Part shown: positions 8,182 through 16,614 of the stretch, in pieces
Position numbering within the stretch: the first letter of the stretch is position 1
Layout: every line of letters starts with the position of its first letter
Assembly (NCBI RefSeq): GCF_001667885.1
Contig: NZ_LZJW01000058.1
Coordinates: 1 to 64,000 of the forward strand
Direction: 5' to 3'
Origin: Mycobacterium scrofulaceum
GTDB taxonomy: Bacteria > Actinomycetota > Actinomycetes > Mycobacteriales > Mycobacteriaceae
DNA length: 64,000 nucleotides
The notes under the pieces: generated by a model
Told to the model about the DNA's origin: nothing
Seen by the model: the letters and a program-made list of their open reading frames with translations, nothing else
The model's database searches: none
Program-made: the position numbers and the translations under genes

Positions 8182-10809
8182 ATGGCGGTCGTCGATGACG
8201 TGTCGGCGGGCATGGATTCATCGGCGCCCAGCGAGGACTTCGGCCGCCAGCCACCGCAGGATCTTGCCGCGGAGCAGGCGGTGCTCGGCGGCATGCTGCT
8301 CAGCAAGGACGCCATCGCCGATGTGCTGGAACGCCTGCGGCCCGGCGACTTCTACCGCCCCGCGCATCAGAACGTCTACGACGCGATCTTGGACCTCTAT
8401 GGCCGCGGTGAGCCGGCCGACGCCGTGACGGTGGCCGCGGAGCTGGACCGCCGCGGGATGCTGCGCCGAATCGGCGGCGCCCCCTATCTCCACACCCTGA
8501 TCTCGACCGTGCCCACCGCCGCCAACGCGGGCTACTACGCGACCATCGTCGCCGAGAAGGCGCTGCTGCGCCGCCTGGTGGAGGCGGGGACGCGGGTCGT
8601 GCAGTACGGCTACGCCGGGGCCGAGGGCGCCGACGTGGCCGAGGTGGTGGATCGCGCGCAGGCGGAGATCTACGAGGTTGCCGACCGGCGGACGACGGAG
8701 GATTTCGTCCCGCTGGAGGATCTGCTGCAGCCGACGATGGACGAGATCGACGCCATCGCCTCCAACGGCGGCGTGGCGCGCGGGGTGCCGACCGGATTCA
8801 CCGAACTCGACGAGGTGACCAACGGTCTGCACGCCGGCCAGATGATCATCGTGGCGGCCAGGCCTGGCGTGGGCAAGGCACTCGCCTTGGACACGCCGTT
8901 GCCCACACCGACCGGCTGGACGACGATGCGCGATGTCGCGGTCGGTGACGAGCTGCTCGGCGCCGACGGACTGCCAACCCGGGTGGTGGCCGCCACCGAG
9001 GTGATGCTGGGCCGGCCCTGTTACGAGGTGGAGTTCTCCGACGGGACGGTCATCGTCGCCGACGCGGAGCATCAGTGGCTGACCGAAACGCGGGCATCCC
9101 GGAAGTCGGCGCAAGCCGCGGCAGTGGGCTACAACCGGTATAAGAATCAGCGCACCTTCGCGGCGGTGCGAACGACGGCGGAGATCGCCGACACCGTGCG
9201 CTGCAACACGCTGGACCGGCGGCTGAACCACAGCGTGGTCAACGCGCGCGCACTCGACCTGCCGGACCGGGAATTGTTGGTTCCCGCATACACTCTCGGG
9301 GCCTGGCTCGGCGACGGAACCAGCGCCGCGGCCCAGATCACCACGGCCGATCCCGAGCTCATTATGCGGATCGAAGCCGACGGCTTCGTCGCGGTCCCAT
9401 CGAGCTCCGCTAAGTACCGTTACCAACTGCGCCTGCCCGCTGATGCCGAGCCGGCTCCTCGGCAGTGCGTGGTATGCGGCAACGATTTCACCCCCCACAC
9501 CAGCCAGGTGCGGACTTGCGGACGCTCATGCGGTGGCCGCGCACGGTTTATCTCCACTCCGGTGCCGGCTCCCACGTGCGTGCGCTGCGGCGGGCCGTCC
9601 TGCGGGTTGCGGTTGTGCCAGGGCTGCCACAACGGCGTGGGGACGTTGCAGGCGCGGCTGCGGACGCTCGGAGTGCTCGGGAACAAGCACATTCCGATGG
9701 ACTACCTGCGGGCATCCGAGGCCCAGCGGCGCGCGCTGCTTGCCGGCCTACTCGATACCGATGGGACCGTGACAGGTGGCGGGGCCGTTCAGTTTGCTGT
9801 GACCAACCAGCGGCTCGCGTGCGATGTCGCGGAGCTGATCGTGAGCCTTGGCTATCGTTGCCAGACTTCGACCAAGCGAGTGCGGGGCCGCAGCGAATCG
9901 TCCAGCATCGCTTACACGCTGACGTTCTCCACCGACGACGCGGTGTTCGCGCTACCGCGAAAGGCTATGCTGCACAAGGAGCGCCGGGCCGCGACCGGAA
10001 CCGCCCGCACCGGATCACGCTTCATCGTGGATGTCCGCCCGATCGACAGTGTTCCCGTGCGGTGCGTCGAAGTGGACAACGACAGCCACATGTACTTGGC
10101 GAGCAACGCCATGGTTCCCACCCATAACTCGACGCTTGGATTGGATTTTTTGCGGTCCTGCTCGATCAAGCACCGGCTGGCCAGTGTCATCTTCTCGCTG
10201 GAAATGAGCAAGTCCGAGATCGTCATGCGGCTGCTCTCGGCGGAGGCGAAGATCAAACTCGCCGACATGCGTTCCGGGCGCATGAGCGACGACGACTGGA
10301 CGCGGTTGGCGCGCCGGATGAGCGAAATCAGTGAGGCGCCACTGTATATCGACGACTCGCCGAACCTCACCATGATGGAGATCCGCGCCAAGGCGCGCCG
10401 GCTGAAGCAGAAGGCCGACCTGCGGCTGGTGGTCGTCGACTATCTGCAGCTGATGTCGTCGGGAAAGAAGGTTGAGTCACGGCAACTCGAGGTGTCCGAA
10501 TTCTCGCGCCAACTCAAGCTGTTGGCCAAGGAGCTCGAGGTTCCCGTGGTCGCGATCAGCCAGCTGAACCGTGGCCCCGAGCAGCGCACCGACAAGAAAC
10601 CGATGCTGTCCGACCTTCGTGAGTCGGGATCGCTGGAGCAGGACGCCGACATGGTGATCCTGCTGAACCGCCCCGACGCGTTCGAGCGGGACGACCCGCG
10701 CGGTGGAGAGGCGGATTTCATTCTGGCCAAGCACCGTAACGGCCCGACCAAGACGGTCACCGTCGCGCACCAGCTGCACTTGTCGCGGTTCGCCAACATG
10801 GCGCGGTGA
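8182..10809 (+). CDS. dnaB: Replicative DNA helicase DnaB, precursor with intein
   Basis: An 875-residue precursor from ATG 8182 (GGGGAGGAGG upstream; a GTG at 8161 is in frame but not part of the conserved N-terminus). Extein residues 1-232 and 650-875 join to a normal 458-residue hexameric 5'-3' helicase. The N-terminal primase-interaction domain (DLAAEQAVLGGMLLS) is followed by the RecA-like motor. The Walker A motif ARPGVGK/ST is interrupted between Lys232 and Ser650, so the helicase cannot bind ATP until the intein is removed. Later motifs are intact: VVVDYLQLM (Walker B), QLNRGPEQR, and DLRESGSLEQDAD. Confidence 0.97.
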   Translation: MAVVDDVSAGMDSSAPSEDFGRQPPQDLAAEQAVLGGMLLSKDAIADVLERLRPGDFYRPAHQNVYDAILDLYGRGEPADAVTVAAELDRRGMLRRIGGAPYLHTLISTVPTAANAGYYATIVAEKALLRRLVEAGTRVVQYGYAGAEGADVAEVVDRAQAEIYEVADRRTTEDFVPLEDLLQPTMDEIDAIASNGGVARGVPTGFTELDEVTNGLHAGQMIIVAARPGVGKALALDTPLPTPTGWTTMRDVAVGDELLGADGLPTRVVAATEVMLGRPCYEVEFSDGTVIVADAEHQWLTETRASRKSAQAAAVGYNRYKNQRTFAAVRTTAEIADTVRCNTLDRRLNHSVVNARALDLPDRELLVPAYTLGAWLGDGTSAAAQITTADPELIMRIEADGFVAVPSSSAKYRYQLRLPADAEPAPRQCVVCGNDFTPHTSQVRTCGRSCGGRARFISTPVPAPTCVRCGGPSCGLRLCQGCHNGVGTLQARLRTLGVLGNKHIPMDYLRASEAQRRALLAGLLDTDGTVTGGGAVQFAVTNQRLACDVAELIVSLGYRCQTSTKRVRGRSESSSIAYTLTFSTDDAVFALPRKAMLHKERRAATGTARTGSRFIVDVRPIDSVPVRCVEVDNDSHMYLASNAMVPTHNSTLGLDFLRSCSIKHRLASVIFSLEMSKSEIVMRLLSAEAKIKLADMRSGRMSDDDWTRLARRMSEISEAPLYIDDSPNLTMMEIRAKARRLKQKADLRLVVVDYLQLMSSGKKVESRQLEVSEFSRQLKLLAKELEVPVVAISQLNRGPEQRTDKKPMLSDLRESGSLEQDADMVILLNRPDAFERDDPRGGEADFILAKHRNGPTKTVTVAHQLHLSRFANMAR
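8878..10128 (+). mobile_element. Class 3-type intein with LAGLIDADG endonuclease and Cys-rich zinc-ribbon insertion
   Basis: 417 residues in frame inside dnaB. It begins with Ala (no Cys/Ser nucleophile at position 1) and ends in T415-H416-N417 before Ser+1. Block B reads ADAEHQWLT with Trp67 and lacks the usual Thr-x-x-His. Block F reads VRCVEVD with Cys396. Together with Thr415 these make the W-C-T set that defines class 3 splicing, where the block F Cys attacks directly. LAGLIDADG-type motifs occur at LGAWLGDG (Asp146) and LLAGLLDTDG (Asp295), so the homing endonuclease looks intact. Between them are nine cysteines: 197, 200, 214, 218, then 234, 237, 242, 247, 250, an apparent pair of zinc ribbons. 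Confidence 0.9.
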
Positions 10810-11173
10810 CGCGCCGCGGCCGTGAGACCAGATCTGACTCGCCGCGAGCTGAAGTGATTCAAGCCGGGCTCGGCTACACCGGCAAGCCGAGTTAGCAGAG
10901 ACACGTCGGCGACGTCGGCTCAGGCGCGTGTTGGCGTTGAAGCGCTCGGTCGAGCGCCTCTACCGGCGTCTCGGCAGGAGCCGACAGCCCATGCGAAAAC
11001 ATTCACGGACCGCCGGCGGCGTGGGGGCAATTGCGTGTCGCTCGGCGTGCAAAGTGGCCCGGGCAGTACCTGTACCACCAAGGTCTTCCGGCTGCCAGGA
11101 ACGGCGGCCTAACCTGCTGTGACCGGTTCGGCACGGAACGTCGAGCCGCACAACGGAACGGGGAAGGCTGCGC
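10810..11173. other. Non-coding stretch between dnaB and the SDR gene
   Basis: No ORF here has recognisable protein character. A 7-bp inverted repeat CTCGGCT/AGCCGAG (10869-10875 with 10885-10891), about 60 bases after the dnaB stop, may serve as its terminator. The end of the region presumably carries the promoter of the SDR gene; GGGAAGG 8 bases before its start is a plausible ribosome site. Nothing else was seen. Confidence 0.4.
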
Positions 11174-11977
11174 ATGCCCGATAACCAATTCAGCACGCAT
11201 ACAGAGCTTTTCGACCTGACCGGGAAGTACGCGCTCGTCACCGGTGGCACCAGTGGGATCGGAAGAATGATAGCCCGCGGCCTTCTCCAAGCAGGAGCCC
11301 GCGTGATCATCAGCTCACGCAAGGCAGACGCTTGCGCGGAGGCACAGCTTCAGCTGTCCCAGTTCGGCGAGGTGCAGGCGATACCCGCCGACCTGTCCAG
11401 ACACGACGAGTGTCAGCGTCTCGCCGACTTGGTCACCGTCGGCTCCGGCCGCCTTGACATCCTCATCAACAATGCGGGAGCGATCTGGCGTGGGCCGCTG
11501 GCGACATTCCCCGACGAGGCGTGGGACACCGTCATCGACCTCAACCTCAAATCGCCGTTCTGGCTGGTGCAGGCGCTGCTCCCCGCGCTTCGCAGGGCCG
11601 GCACCGCCGACGACCCCGCGCGGATCATCAACATCGGCAGCATCGCTGCCATCCACGTCGCGCAGTCGCCCAACTACTCGTACGCCAGCAGCAAAGCAGC
11701 ACTGCATCAGCTCACCAGAGTGCTCGCCAGGGAACTGGGCCCGCAGCACGTGACGGTGAATGCGGTAGCGCCAGGAGTGTTCCCCTCTCAGATGATGGCG
11801 ACCACACTCGATGCGATGGGCGACGCGATCGCGGCGTCGGCCCCTTTGCGGCGGCTCGGCCGCGGCGACGACATGGCAGGTGTTGCCGTCTTCCTCGCCA
11901 GCAGAGCCGGGGCGTATCTGACGGGCGCTATCGTCCCGGTCGATGGTGGCGTAGCCACAACCGCGTCGGGCACTTAG
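11174..11977 (+). CDS. Classical short-chain dehydrogenase/reductase
   Basis: 267 residues. The Rossmann fold carries T23GGTSGIG30 for the cofactor, N99NAG102, and the catalytic set Ser156, Tyr170-x-x-x-Lys174. Arg/Lys residues after beta-2 (SSRKAD) favour NADP(H). The overall pattern resembles RhlG/gluconate 5-dehydrogenase-type SDRs, which reduce keto groups, but the substrate cannot be told from sequence. The C-terminus (VPVDGGVATT) is complete. The gene is followed, after 102 bases, by a same-strand XRE/MmyB regulator. SDR genes often sit next to such regulators, so control by it is a reasonable inference. Confidence 0.88.
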   Translation: MPDNQFSTHTELFDLTGKYALVTGGTSGIGRMIARGLLQAGARVIISSRKADACAEAQLQLSQFGEVQAIPADLSRHDECQRLADLVTVGSGRLDILINNAGAIWRGPLATFPDEAWDTVIDLNLKSPFWLVQALLPALRRAGTADDPARIINIGSIAAIHVAQSPNYSYASSKAALHQLTRVLARELGPQHVTVNAVAPGVFPSQMMATTLDAMGDAIAASAPLRRLGRGDDMAGVAVFLASRAGAYLTGAIVPVDGGVATTASGT

Positions 11978-12079
11978 GCGTGCACGCGCGAACCGTAGAC
12001 AGCGGAGCAACGGGTAACACAGTCATCGGGGTACCAGCAGGACCTCCCCTCGTGTGCGGGACAGCCCTACGGTGAGGAG

Positions 12080-12973
12080 ATGGCCACGACGGATTTGCGC
12101 ACCGAGATCCGGGAGTTTCTCAGCTCACGTCGCGCCCGGATCGCACCCGAACAGACGACCCTGCCCGCTTACGGCGGCAACCGCCGGGTCAATGGTCTGC
12201 GGCGGGAGGAGGTAGCTCTGCTGGCGGGGATATCGGTCGATTACTACGTGCGGATCGAGCGCGGCGGCCTCGCGGGTGCCTCCCGCGGCGTGCTCGATGC
12301 GGTGGCCTCCGCCTTGCAACTCGACGAGGCGGAGCGTCTTCACCTGTTTCATCTCGCACGGCAATCTGGGAATCCCGGCGGCACGCGCCGTCGTAAGGCC
12401 GACGTCACGGTGCGCCCGGCGCTACAACAGGTGCTTGACGCGATCACCGATGCACCAGCATGGATCCGCAATGGCCGCTTCGACGTGCTCGCCATGAATC
12501 AACTTGCCCGCGCGCTGTATTCACCGGTGCTGGCCAGTCCGCGACGTCCCGCGAACATCGCGAGGTTCGTGTACCTCGACCCCGAGAGGGCAAGAGCTCT
12601 CTTCGTCGATTACGACCAGATCGTTCGTGACGTCGCCGCGAAGCTACGCATGGAAGCCGGCCGAAATCCGCACGACGACGAGTTGATCGCGCTAGTCGGC
12701 GAATTATCAACGTGCAGTGAGGTATTCCGGCAGCGGTGGGCATCTCATGACGTGCGGGTGCTGCGGTCCGGACGCAAGCGTGTGCACCACCCCATCGTCG
12801 GCCGGCTCGACCTGGACTACGAGTCCATGGAACTGGCCGCCGAACCCGATCTGCACCTCAACGTCTACACCGCCGCCGCGGGCACGCCGGCCGCTGACGG
12901 TCTAGCCGTCCTGGCGTCGTGGGCGGCCAGTCAAAAGACCCTCGCGACTGAGGTTCTCGCGACCAACGAATAG
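12080..12973 (+). CDS. XRE-family regulator with MmyB-like ligand-binding domain
   Basis: 297 residues. Residues 5-85 are a helix-turn-helix domain (RRVNGLRREEVALLAGISVDYY, a typical MmyB-family signature). Residues 105-285 match the PAS-like C-terminal domain of MmyB-type regulators (AWIRNGRFDVLAMNQLARALY; HPIVGRLDLDYESMEL). Such proteins sense small ligands, reportedly fatty-acid-like in some cases, and usually control an adjacent dehydrogenase. TACGGT at 12068-12073 ends exactly six bases before the ATG, the spacing of a leaderless mycobacterial promoter; GAGGAG also lies directly before the ATG. The SDR upstream is the likely target. Confidence 0.9.
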   Translation: MATTDLRTEIREFLSSRRARIAPEQTTLPAYGGNRRVNGLRREEVALLAGISVDYYVRIERGGLAGASRGVLDAVASALQLDEAERLHLFHLARQSGNPGGTRRRKADVTVRPALQQVLDAITDAPAWIRNGRFDVLAMNQLARALYSPVLASPRRPANIARFVYLDPERARALFVDYDQIVRDVAAKLRMEAGRNPHDDELIALVGELSTCSEVFRQRWASHDVRVLRSGRKRVHHPIVGRLDLDYESMELAAEPDLHLNVYTAAAGTPAADGLAVLASWAASQKTLATEVLATNE

Positions 12974-13015
12974 TCGATCTCGTGGTGCGCGTGTTAACCC
13001 GCGGCGCACCGGGTC

Positions 13016-13039
13016 GCTTTGATATCGAAGCACTATCGT
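13016..13039 (+). promoter_or_regulatory. Operator (GCTTTG-N4-CGAAGC) and -10 box of the marR-type gene
   Basis: GCTTTG (13016-13021), four bases, CGAAGC (13026-13031) is an inverted repeat with one mismatch. It matches two perfect GCTTCG-N4-CGAAGC repeats upstream of the oxidoreductase gene at 14821-14873. TATCGT at 13034-13039 lies six bases before the GTG start and fits a leaderless -10 element directly next to the operator. A repressor bound here would block RNA polymerase, which implies autoregulation. Confidence 0.7.
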
Positions 13040-13045
13040 GGGGGC

Positions 13046-13540
13046 GTGGCCGACACCCTGAACCCGACCCAACTGCGGGCGTACTTCGCGTTGATGGAGG
13101 CGGTCAGCCTGCTGCAGTACGCGGTGCGCCAGCAATTGCATGACGACGGCGCCCTGAGCTACGTGCAGTTCGAGATCCTGGCCAAGCTGGCCGACAGCGA
13201 TCAACGGCTCACCATGACCGACCTCGCCGATGGCGTGGTCTACAGCCGTTCGGGGTTGACCCATCAGGCCGGCCTGCTCGAACGCCAAGGCCTCATCCGA
13301 CGCACGGCATCCACGGACGATCAACGCGCCACCGTCGTCGAGATCACCGAACAGGGGCGCGCCCGGGTGGCCGCGGTGCTGCCCGGTCACATCCAGGTCG
13401 TGCAAGATCTGCTGTTCGATTCGCTGTCCGAGGATGACGTGCGCACGCTTGGGGACATGATGAGCAAGGCCCGCGACCACATGCGCGCCCGGCCTCCGCG
13501 GTCGGCCGCCCCGCGCAAGCGCCGCGCCGGCGCCGCCTGA
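13046..13540 (+). CDS. MarR-family transcriptional regulator
   Basis: 164 residues from GTG 13046. A longer frame from TTG 13019 would begin inside the operator and was rejected. The winged helix-turn-helix spans about residues 45-110 (SYVQFEILAKLADS; LTMTDLADGVVYSRSGLTHQAGLLERQGLI; a wing with TASTDDQRATVVEIT). The C-terminus is rich in Arg/Ala/Pro. MarR proteins are dimeric repressors released by phenolic or oxidant ligands. Matching operators before this gene and before the convergent quinone-oxidoreductase gene make that enzyme its probable target. Confidence 0.92.
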   Translation: MADTLNPTQLRAYFALMEAVSLLQYAVRQQLHDDGALSYVQFEILAKLADSDQRLTMTDLADGVVYSRSGLTHQAGLLERQGLIRRTASTDDQRATVVEITEQGRARVAAVLPGHIQVVQDLLFDSLSEDDVRTLGDMMSKARDHMRARPPRSAAPRKRRAGAA

Positions 13541-13632
13541 CATGACCGATCATGCGGCAGGGTGCGGGCGCGCGATTCGCGGCGGGGTCGCCCAGTCCGG
13601 TGAACTGAACGACCGGCCGTCGCCCGGTGCGC

Positions 13633-13849
13633 TCATCCCATGCGGTCCAGTTCTGCCAGCGCATCGGCGGGCAGCTCCAGGTCGCCCGCCGCCAGATTCT
13701 CTTGCAGGTGAGCGACTTTCGAGGTTCCGGGGATGACCACGATATTGGGTGAGCGGTGCAGTAGCCAGGCGATGGCCACGGCCTTGGCCGAGGCGCCCAG
13801 CCGTTCGGCGACCGCGTCGAGGGTGCCGGACGGGTGAAAGTGGTTGTGG
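13633..13849 (-). pseudogene. 3'-remnant of an aldo/keto reductase gene
   Basis: Read on the minus strand, about 70 codons encode a clear aldo/keto reductase C-terminus: PSGTLDAVAERLGAS, VAIAWLLHRSPN, VVIPGTSKVAHLQENL, then LPADALAELDRMG and TGA at 13633-13635. A full-length enzyme has about 280 residues. The N-terminal barrel, with the catalytic Tyr and Lys, is absent: the frame closes just upstream and the adjacent sequence belongs to the oxidoreductase stop. It is therefore a 5'-truncated relic, presumably left by the rearrangement that brought in the oxidoreductase gene. Confidence 0.75.
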
Positions 13850-13856
13850 CGCTGGG

Positions 13857-14801
13857 CTACTGCTCAGAGGGGACGAGCAGCGTTTTGCCGTGCAGGCGGC
13901 CGTTGTCGGCGTCGTCATGGATCGCCGCGGCGTGGCTGAGTGGTCGGCGGTCGGCGATCTCGATGCGCAGCCGGCCATCGTCGACGCGTTCGACCAGCCC
14001 GGCCAATTGCGCGGCGTCGCTGCGGACGAACACCCGCTGGGAGCGGACACCGCGGGGCGGGTCCTGCGGGCCGAAGACCATGGTGCCGACGTGGAAGCCG
14101 CCGTCGGCGACCACACCGATCAGCGCTTCGGTCTGCTCGTCGGTGGTGGAGACCAGGTTGAGCACCACGTCGAACGGGGCGCCGTGCACCTCGATCGGGG
14201 ACCGGTCGTAGTCGATGTAGTCGACGATCCGATCGGCGCCCAGGTCGCGCAGTCGCTGCGCGTCGCGGTCCCTAGCGGTGGCGGTCACCTCGGCGCCGGC
14301 CTGCTTGGCCAGCTGGATGGCGTAGCCGCCGACCGCGCCGGAGGCGCCGTTGATGAGCACCGACTGCCCCGCGGTGAGCCCCGCGATCTCGAACAGGGCC
14401 TGCCAGGCCGTCAGTGCCGGCTCAGGCAAGGCGGCGGCGTCGGCCAGCGGCACCGAAGTCGGGGCGGCGGCCAGCGACTCGGCCGGCACCAGGGCATATT
14501 CAGCGGCAGCGCCGTCGGCGTCCAGCGGCAGGAACGCCACGACGGCATCACCGACGTTCCAGCCCTTTACGCCCTCGCCGAGTTCCGCGATGGTGCCGGC
14601 GACGTCGACTCCGGGGATGTGGGGGAAAGCGACCTGGTAGATCTCGGCGAGGTAGCCGCCGCGAATGCCGGCGTCGACCGGGTTGAACGAGGTGGCGGCG
14701 ACCCTGACCAGCACCTGCTGGGGGCCCGGCACGGGGAGCGGAGCGTCCTCGTAGCGCAGCACGTCGCTGGCGCCGTATTCGTGGTACCGAACTGCCTTCA
14801 T
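13857..14801 (-). CDS. NADP-dependent quinone oxidoreductase-like MDR protein
   Basis: 314 residues. The ATG at 14799-14801 has the strong site GGAGGAGGAC just upstream; longer frames would include the operators and were rejected. It is a zinc-independent medium-chain dehydrogenase/reductase: a GroES-like N-domain (MKAVRYHEYGASDVLRYED, SFNPVDAGIRGG), then a Rossmann fold with N151GASGAVGGY160. The zinc-ligand cysteines of alcohol dehydrogenases are missing. Relatives reduce quinones or enones with NADPH. Two perfect inverted repeats lie in its promoter and match the site before the MarR gene, suggesting induction by quinones or electrophiles. Confidence 0.9.
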   Translation of the reverse strand: MKAVRYHEYGASDVLRYEDAPLPVPGPQQVLVRVAATSFNPVDAGIRGGYLAEIYQVAFPHIPGVDVAGTIAELGEGVKGWNVGDAVVAFLPLDADGAAAEYALVPAESLAAAPTSVPLADAAALPEPALTAWQALFEIAGLTAGQSVLINGASGAVGGYAIQLAKQAGAEVTATARDRDAQRLRDLGADRIVDYIDYDRSPIEVHGAPFDVVLNLVSTTDEQTEALIGVVADGGFHVGTMVFGPQDPPRGVRSQRVFVRSDAAQLAGLVERVDDGRLRIEIADRRPLSHAAAIHDDADNGRLHGKTLLVPSEQ

Positions 14802-14820
14802 GATGTCCTCCTCCATCGAT

Positions 14821-14873
14821 TGCTTCGATCTCGAAGCAGCTACGGCGCATACAACTCGCTTCGGTGTCGAAGC
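14821..14873 (-). promoter_or_regulatory. Tandem MarR-type operators upstream of the oxidoreductase gene
   Basis: Two perfect inverted repeats of the form GCTTCG-N4-CGAAGC. Site 1 is the palindrome TGCTTCGA-TC-TCGAAGCA at 14821-14838, and site 2 is GCTTCG-GTGT-CGAAGC at 14858-14873. Their centres are about 36 bp apart, so dimers would bind nearly on one face of the helix. Site 1 ends 20 bases before the ATG. A third, slightly degenerate copy stands before the MarR gene at 13016-13031. Confidence 0.8.
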
Positions 14874-14976
14874 AATTCCGTAGCCCGATGTGACGGCGGT
14901 CATAGGAGACAGATGGCGCCAGAGCATCGGTGCGCCCCGAAGGCGCTGGTCGCCGTCTACCGACGCGAAGCGACCG

Positions 14977-16008
14977 TCAGCGGAAGCGGATGTTCAACGT
15001 CGCCAGGCCGAAGATTTTCCGGCCACCGGACTTGGCGCCGACGATGACCACACCGGTGCGGGTCCCCGGGTCCAACGACTTGATCCGGCCGCTGTACTCG
15101 ATGTCTGCACCGCCCGCGGCCGACACGACGGCGGGCTGCGACAAGCGCACCGCGTAGCGGGTGACCGCACCGGGGTCGCCCGACCACGCGGAGGCGAACG
15201 CGGCGCCCAACCCCATGGTGAGCATGCCGTGGGCGATCACATCGGGCTGGCCCGCCAGCCTGGCGACGTTCTCGTCCCAGTGCAGCGGGTTGGCGTCGCC
15301 GGCCACGCCGGCATAGTTCACCAGGTCGCCGCGCGACAGCCGGGCGTGGTGCACCGGCAGCTCGTCGCCGACGTGGAGGTCATCGAAGGAGGGGGTGCCC
15401 GGGACGCGTTGCGTGCCACCCTGGGCTATCCGCACGTCGTCCTCGGGACGCGTGGTCTTGCGGTAGGCCGCTTCGGAGGTGTCGATTCCGGCGAGATTCA
15501 CGTCGTGCATGACCACGTTCTCCGCGGCAGCCAGCATCGCTGGATCGACGTCGTCCGCGGTGACTCCGACGACGGTGGTGTGCATGGTGTGCACGCGTTC
15601 GCCGGCCGAGTCCGTGAAGGTGTTGGTCACGGTGATCAGATCCCTGCCGGCGATCCGTCGCACCGATGACAGCTCGACGTCAGTGTGCAGTTCGTCGCCG
15701 GCCACGATCGGCCGGTGCTGCTCGAAGACTTCTTCGGTTTGCAGGTACATGTCGTAACCGACGACCACCGATTCGAACAGGTGGCGGTTGGCGACCATGC
15801 CGGGGATCGACGTGAAGGTCAGCGGCGCCACGAGGCCCGAATATCCGAGCTTGGCCGCGGCCGCGACATCCCAGTGCGCGGGGTGATAGTCCTGCACCGC
15901 GCGGGCGTATTCGCGCACCTTCTCAGCGGAGACCCGATAGGGCTCGTCGAGTCGGTAGTAGTGGCCGACGCGTGACTCGAGCGTTGACTTTTCCGTTGCT
16001 GCGGTCAT
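14977..16008 (-). CDS. Fused (3R)-hydroxyacyl dehydratase, HadA/HadB-like double hot-dog
   Basis: 343 residues from ATG 16006-16008 (MTAATEKSTLESRVGHYYRL). The N-half resembles HadA, a hot-dog fold whose active site is degenerate (YARAVQDYHPAHWD; LGYSGLVAPLTFTSI). The C-half is a MaoC/hydratase-2 fold with the catalytic pair Asp238 and His243 in GDANPLHWDE. In mycobacteria HadA and HadB are normally separate subunits that dehydrate hydroxyacyl-ACP in mycolic-acid elongation; here both are on one chain, as in known paralogues. The acyl carrier (ACP or CoA) is not known. It is transcribed towards the MDR gene, with 95 bases between its stop and the operators. Confidence 0.88.
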   Translation of the reverse strand: MTAATEKSTLESRVGHYYRLDEPYRVSAEKVREYARAVQDYHPAHWDVAAAAKLGYSGLVAPLTFTSIPGMVANRHLFESVVVGYDMYLQTEEVFEQHRPIVAGDELHTDVELSSVRRIAGRDLITVTNTFTDSAGERVHTMHTTVVGVTADDVDPAMLAAAENVVMHDVNLAGIDTSEAAYRKTTRPEDDVRIAQGGTQRVPGTPSFDDLHVGDELPVHHARLSRGDLVNYAGVAGDANPLHWDENVARLAGQPDVIAHGMLTMGLGAAFASAWSGDPGAVTRYAVRLSQPAVVSAAGGADIEYSGRIKSLDPGTRTGVVIVGAKSGGRKIFGLATLNIRFR

Positions 16009-16123
16009 GAATTGCTCAACTTTTCTATCGACCGGTTCGCGGCGGCCGACCAAGGCACACTAACGCGCCGACACTCCGCCGCCGGGCACCGGCGCAGTGT
16101 CTGGCCACGTAACGTCTGCGCCC

Positions 16124-16450
16124 ATGACTGTTTATGCCCTGAACCTCTTCGATATCGCCGACGCCGACGAGTACCGCGCATACTCACGCCGGTCGCCCGC
16201 CGAGGTGGCGAAGCACGGCGGTCGCGTCGTCGCGCTGGGAAGTTTCCAGCATGCCGTCATCGGCGACATCGAGCCGCGCCAGGTGCTGATCCTGGTGGAG
16301 TGGGAGTCACGAGAGGCGTTCGACGGCTATTGCAACGACCCGGATATCGCCGATCTGCATCCACATCGTGAGAACGGATCATCCAACTACATTTGGCACC
16401 TGTTCGACCGCCTCGACGATCTCAGGCCGATCCTGAAAGCGGCTCATTAG
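16124..16450 (+). CDS. DUF1330 family small protein
   Basis: 108 residues from ATG 16124. TAACGT at 16110-16115 sits eight bases before the ATG and there is no ribosome site, so the transcript is probably leaderless. The fold is a dimeric alpha/beta barrel: MTVYALNLFDIADADEYRAY, GGRVVALGSF, and QVLILVEWESREAF are typical DUF1330 stretches. No reaction is established for this family; related ferredoxin-like barrels include monooxygenases. It is divergent from the HadAB-like gene across about 115 bases. Confidence 0.8.
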   Translation: MTVYALNLFDIADADEYRAYSRRSPAEVAKHGGRVVALGSFQHAVIGDIEPRQVLILVEWESREAFDGYCNDPDIADLHPHRENGSSNYIWHLFDRLDDLRPILKAAH

Positions 16451-16614
16451 CCGAAGCCGGACCGCATCCAGTGGTCGTCCGCCGAAGGCCATGAGCGCCT
16501 CTGTCGCTGGGTCACGATAGTTCCGGGGCGCTGCCATTTCGCGCCACACACCGACACGTCGCCTTCTGGGACAGCGATTCGCGGTCAACGCGCCGAGGCA
16601 CTACTTTTCCTATC

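Noticed and set aside
7803..8315. Minus-strand frame upstream of dnaB as a possible Rv0057 equivalent
   Set aside because: It runs into the dnaB coding sequence, is on the wrong strand for Rv0057, and shows no protein-like pattern.
10928..11122. Short frame after dnaB as a possible small protein
   Set aside because: No ribosome site, no leaderless box and no recognisable composition; left as non-coding.
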